Source: Centroberyx gerrardi (lineage: Eukaryota; Chordata; Actinopteri; Beryciformes; Berycidae). From it: a DNA stretch of 64,000 nt. Position 1 is the stretch's first letter. Each line of letters begins with the position of its first letter. This document shows positions 61,847-64,000 of this stretch, one piece after another. The stretch covers positions 24,382,980 through 24,446,979 of the forward strand of contig NC_136010.1 of the NCBI RefSeq assembly GCF_048128805.1. The letters run 5' to 3'. Both the position numbers and the translations under genes were made by a program. The notes under the pieces are model-generated. The model saw only the letters and a program-made list of their open reading frames with translations, was not told the DNA's origin and did no database searches.

Positions 61847-62431
61847 TTAAAGGGTAACTTCGGTATTTTTCAACCTGGACCCTATTTTCCCATCTTTTTG
61901 TGTCTAAGTGACTAAAGGGGACAACAATTTTTGAAATTGGTCCAGTATTGAGCGAGATCGCTTCAGCCGGCAGCCGCAAAACGAGCTTCAATGTCAACAT
62001 TATGGAAAGGACCCTACAGAGAAATTAAACGTTTTTCTTTACCTTTCGCTTGATCCAGTCTGTGTGTAACTTCCTGCAACAACTCAACTCTCGCGAGACT
62101 TGAGCGAGACTTGGTTACACACAGACCGGATCAAGCGAAAGGTAAAGAAAAACGTTTAATTTCTCTGTAGGGTCCTTTCCATAATGTTGTCAGACACTTA
62201 TAATAACAATCTGAGCCTGTCAGTGGCAAAAACAAGCACTTTTAGTGGACGTACATTGACGGTGTGATTTGCCCCGTCGGATTACATTGCAGCTCGTTTC
62301 GCGGCTGCTGGCTGAAGCGATCTCGCTCAATACTGGACCAGTTTCAAAAATTGTTGTCCCCTTTAGTCACTTAGACACAAAAAGATGGGAAAATAGGGTC
62401 CAGGTTGAAAAATACCGAAGTTACCCTTTAA
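61847..62431. mobile_element. TTAA-flanked long fold-back element in asxl1 intron
   Basis: AGGGTAACTTCGGTATTTTT (from 61851) and its inverse (ending 62427) begin arms that stay almost complementary for about 200 bp. They cover TGGACCCTATTTTCCCATC, GAGCGAGATCGCTTCAGCC and GGAAAGGACCCTACAGAGAA. TTAA flanks both ends (61847-61850 and 62428-62431). The right arm carries about 100 bp absent from the left. No transposase is present. Confidence 0.85.
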
Positions 62432-64000
62432 ATAAATTAATCAGTTTTTAGCATGCATACTGCTTTGAGTTCATTAACAGCCGGTCACCAATACTGGCTA
62501 CCTTTGGTGTCCATATTGATGTCACTGGCTTGATTTTGAGCAAAAAACAAACAAAATAAACATTTTGTGACAAAATGCAGAAGAAAACTTCAGAAGTAAT
62601 GCCACCTGTCAGCAATTATGAACTACACATTGGTATACAGATCATATAGATCTATATGTTAAAAAACAAATCATGTATAATCATACCTCAAGTTAGCTTG
62701 CCACCATTAAATATAGTAGAATCCAACAATAAGTTAACGATTTCAACTCATTTATAACACCTGGTGCACTACCAAATCAAATGTTCCCATTAATGTTGCT
62801 CTGCTATTCACAGTGAGCGCTGCTACCGATCACAGCCATCACAGCATACAGCTTATTGGTCTCTGTTTCGATCCACTATTCCACATGGCTTCAGAAAAAC
62901 ACAGCAGAGCTGCATGCTGCTATTAGGACAAACAAGTAGCCTAGCACTTGAACTTAAAACAGTGAACAGCTACAACTGAATGATTAGCGGGCCCAAATGT
63001 TGGGTAAGAATGGATAAACCCAGTGATGACAGGGAGATCCATCATCCAAGTGCGAGCAAAAAATTGTTTTAGTTGCCAAAAAAGGATCATTAGCCCTCTT
63101 GGAATGGCATTAGCACTACCAGTGGAGGTTGGAAATTTGATCTTACCCAAGCACATCAGTCATTTCACTCAGTCATCTGGACAGTAAAATAATTTACTGG
63201 GGGAACGTGGTCATCCAGGGACACGCCACACAGCTTCATGAGTGATGCTGGTCCACCCTGCCACTGGTTATATGACCCTTGTATACTAGATGCCAGGTTA
63301 GCAAGTCAGTACTTGTGTGAAACACCAGATGTCAATCCAGACATGATAAAATTCCTCTAGGACGTCAGAGTTAACTCAAAATACTATAGGTGATTTAAGC
63401 CAGAATCTTTACCAGGGTAACCACAGAAAATCACTGACATTCCGGATGGGATCAAATTCCTGGGGTCCTGAGGTAAAAATGACCAATCACCAGACCTCCA
63501 CTGGTAATACTAATGCTGTCCGGAGACGGCCACTGTCTGTCATTAGAAAATATTTTGGATACCAACCAGATGGTGTCAAATGGGTCATGAAAACATAATA
63601 TTTGAACATTCACTTGCAGGGATCAACTTTTGTAATTTGGGCATTTACATTTTTGTAAATATTGAGCTACGTCATTAAACAAATTTTATAGTTAACTAAC
63701 TACATAGTGTTCAAACTGCTGAGCAAGAGCTATAGCATAGAATCCTCCACTAACTGCTTTCACTAGTAGTTATATATTTATCAAAGCCATGCAAGCTTCA
63801 AGAAAGTGGCGAACAATCTGGTTCAGTGGGAAGGTAACATGGCTCCATCCAGCTATTTCTACCAGCCAGGAAGACTGAGCTAACCAAACTAGAATGACAA
63901 CATTTCAACTCATACAATCTCTGCCCTCATTGACAACATAAAGTAATGGAAGTGATGCTTTTTGTTCATAATCTCGCACCAAATAACGCACCAAATATTT
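62432..64000. other. asxl1 upstream intron, no exon recognised
   Basis: The gene continues past the right edge, so this should be intronic. I looked on the minus strand for HARE-HTH segments of ASXL proteins and found none. Confidence 0.5.

Overview
This is vertebrate nuclear DNA, almost certainly from a ray-finned (teleost) fish. The evidence is multi-exon genes with GT-AG introns, mostly compact introns, CpG-containing promoters, abundant (CA)n/(CTA)n microsatellites, and many short fold-back DNA transposons typical of fish. No prokaryotic, organellar or viral gene was recognised. Family assignments below rest on recalled human protein sequences. Exon limits were set by hand from GT/AG sites and checked for continuous reading phase.

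Layout. (1) 2970-8095, minus: suv39h1, the H3K9 methyltransferase, complete in 6 coding exons (411 aa). (2) 9500-12390, minus: a 7-exon multi-pass membrane protein of the organic solute transporter alpha family (slc51a-like, 419 aa). (3) 13883-21706, minus: porcn, the Wnt O-acyltransferase, complete in 12 coding exons (450 aa), with a likely non-coding first exon ending at 22818. (4) 22.9-32.0 kb: repeat-rich intergenic DNA. It holds a decayed Penelope-like retroelement, dispersed repeats, microsatellites, a 1-kb CTA/CTG-type array split by a hAT element with an exact 8-bp target duplication, and candidate promoter and 5' exons for the next gene. (5) 32050-44528, plus: myt1, a seven C2HC-zinc-finger neural transcription factor, complete in 21 coding exons (1220 aa). 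(6) 44529-49116: converging 3' UTRs around a degenerate non-LTR reverse transcriptase fragment. (7) 49117 to beyond the right edge, minus: asxl1, a Polycomb/BAP1 cofactor, with 8 coding exons visible; the N-terminal HARE-HTH exons lie outside the window.

How the genes relate. suv39h1, slc51a-like and porcn are tandem on the minus strand. porcn and myt1 are divergent, and myt1 and asxl1 converge. suv39h1 and asxl1 are both chromatin regulators, myt1 is a neural transcription factor, and porcn acts in Wnt secretion; nothing suggests a shared pathway or operon-like logic. The suv39h1/porcn pair recalls human Xp11.23, while myt1/asxl1 recalls human chromosome 20q. The repeat-rich 23-32 kb interval may therefore contain a synteny junction.

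Most notable non-genic signals: two related long-palindrome elements in the first introns of suv39h1 and porcn; two TTAA-flanked fold-back elements in asxl1 introns; a hAT-like family with several copies; a near-perfect 35-bp hairpin just downstream of a myt1 splice donor; and three ATTGGCTG boxes spaced exactly 41 bp apart upstream of a mini-ORF with a splice donor. I found no convincing wholly new gene system.
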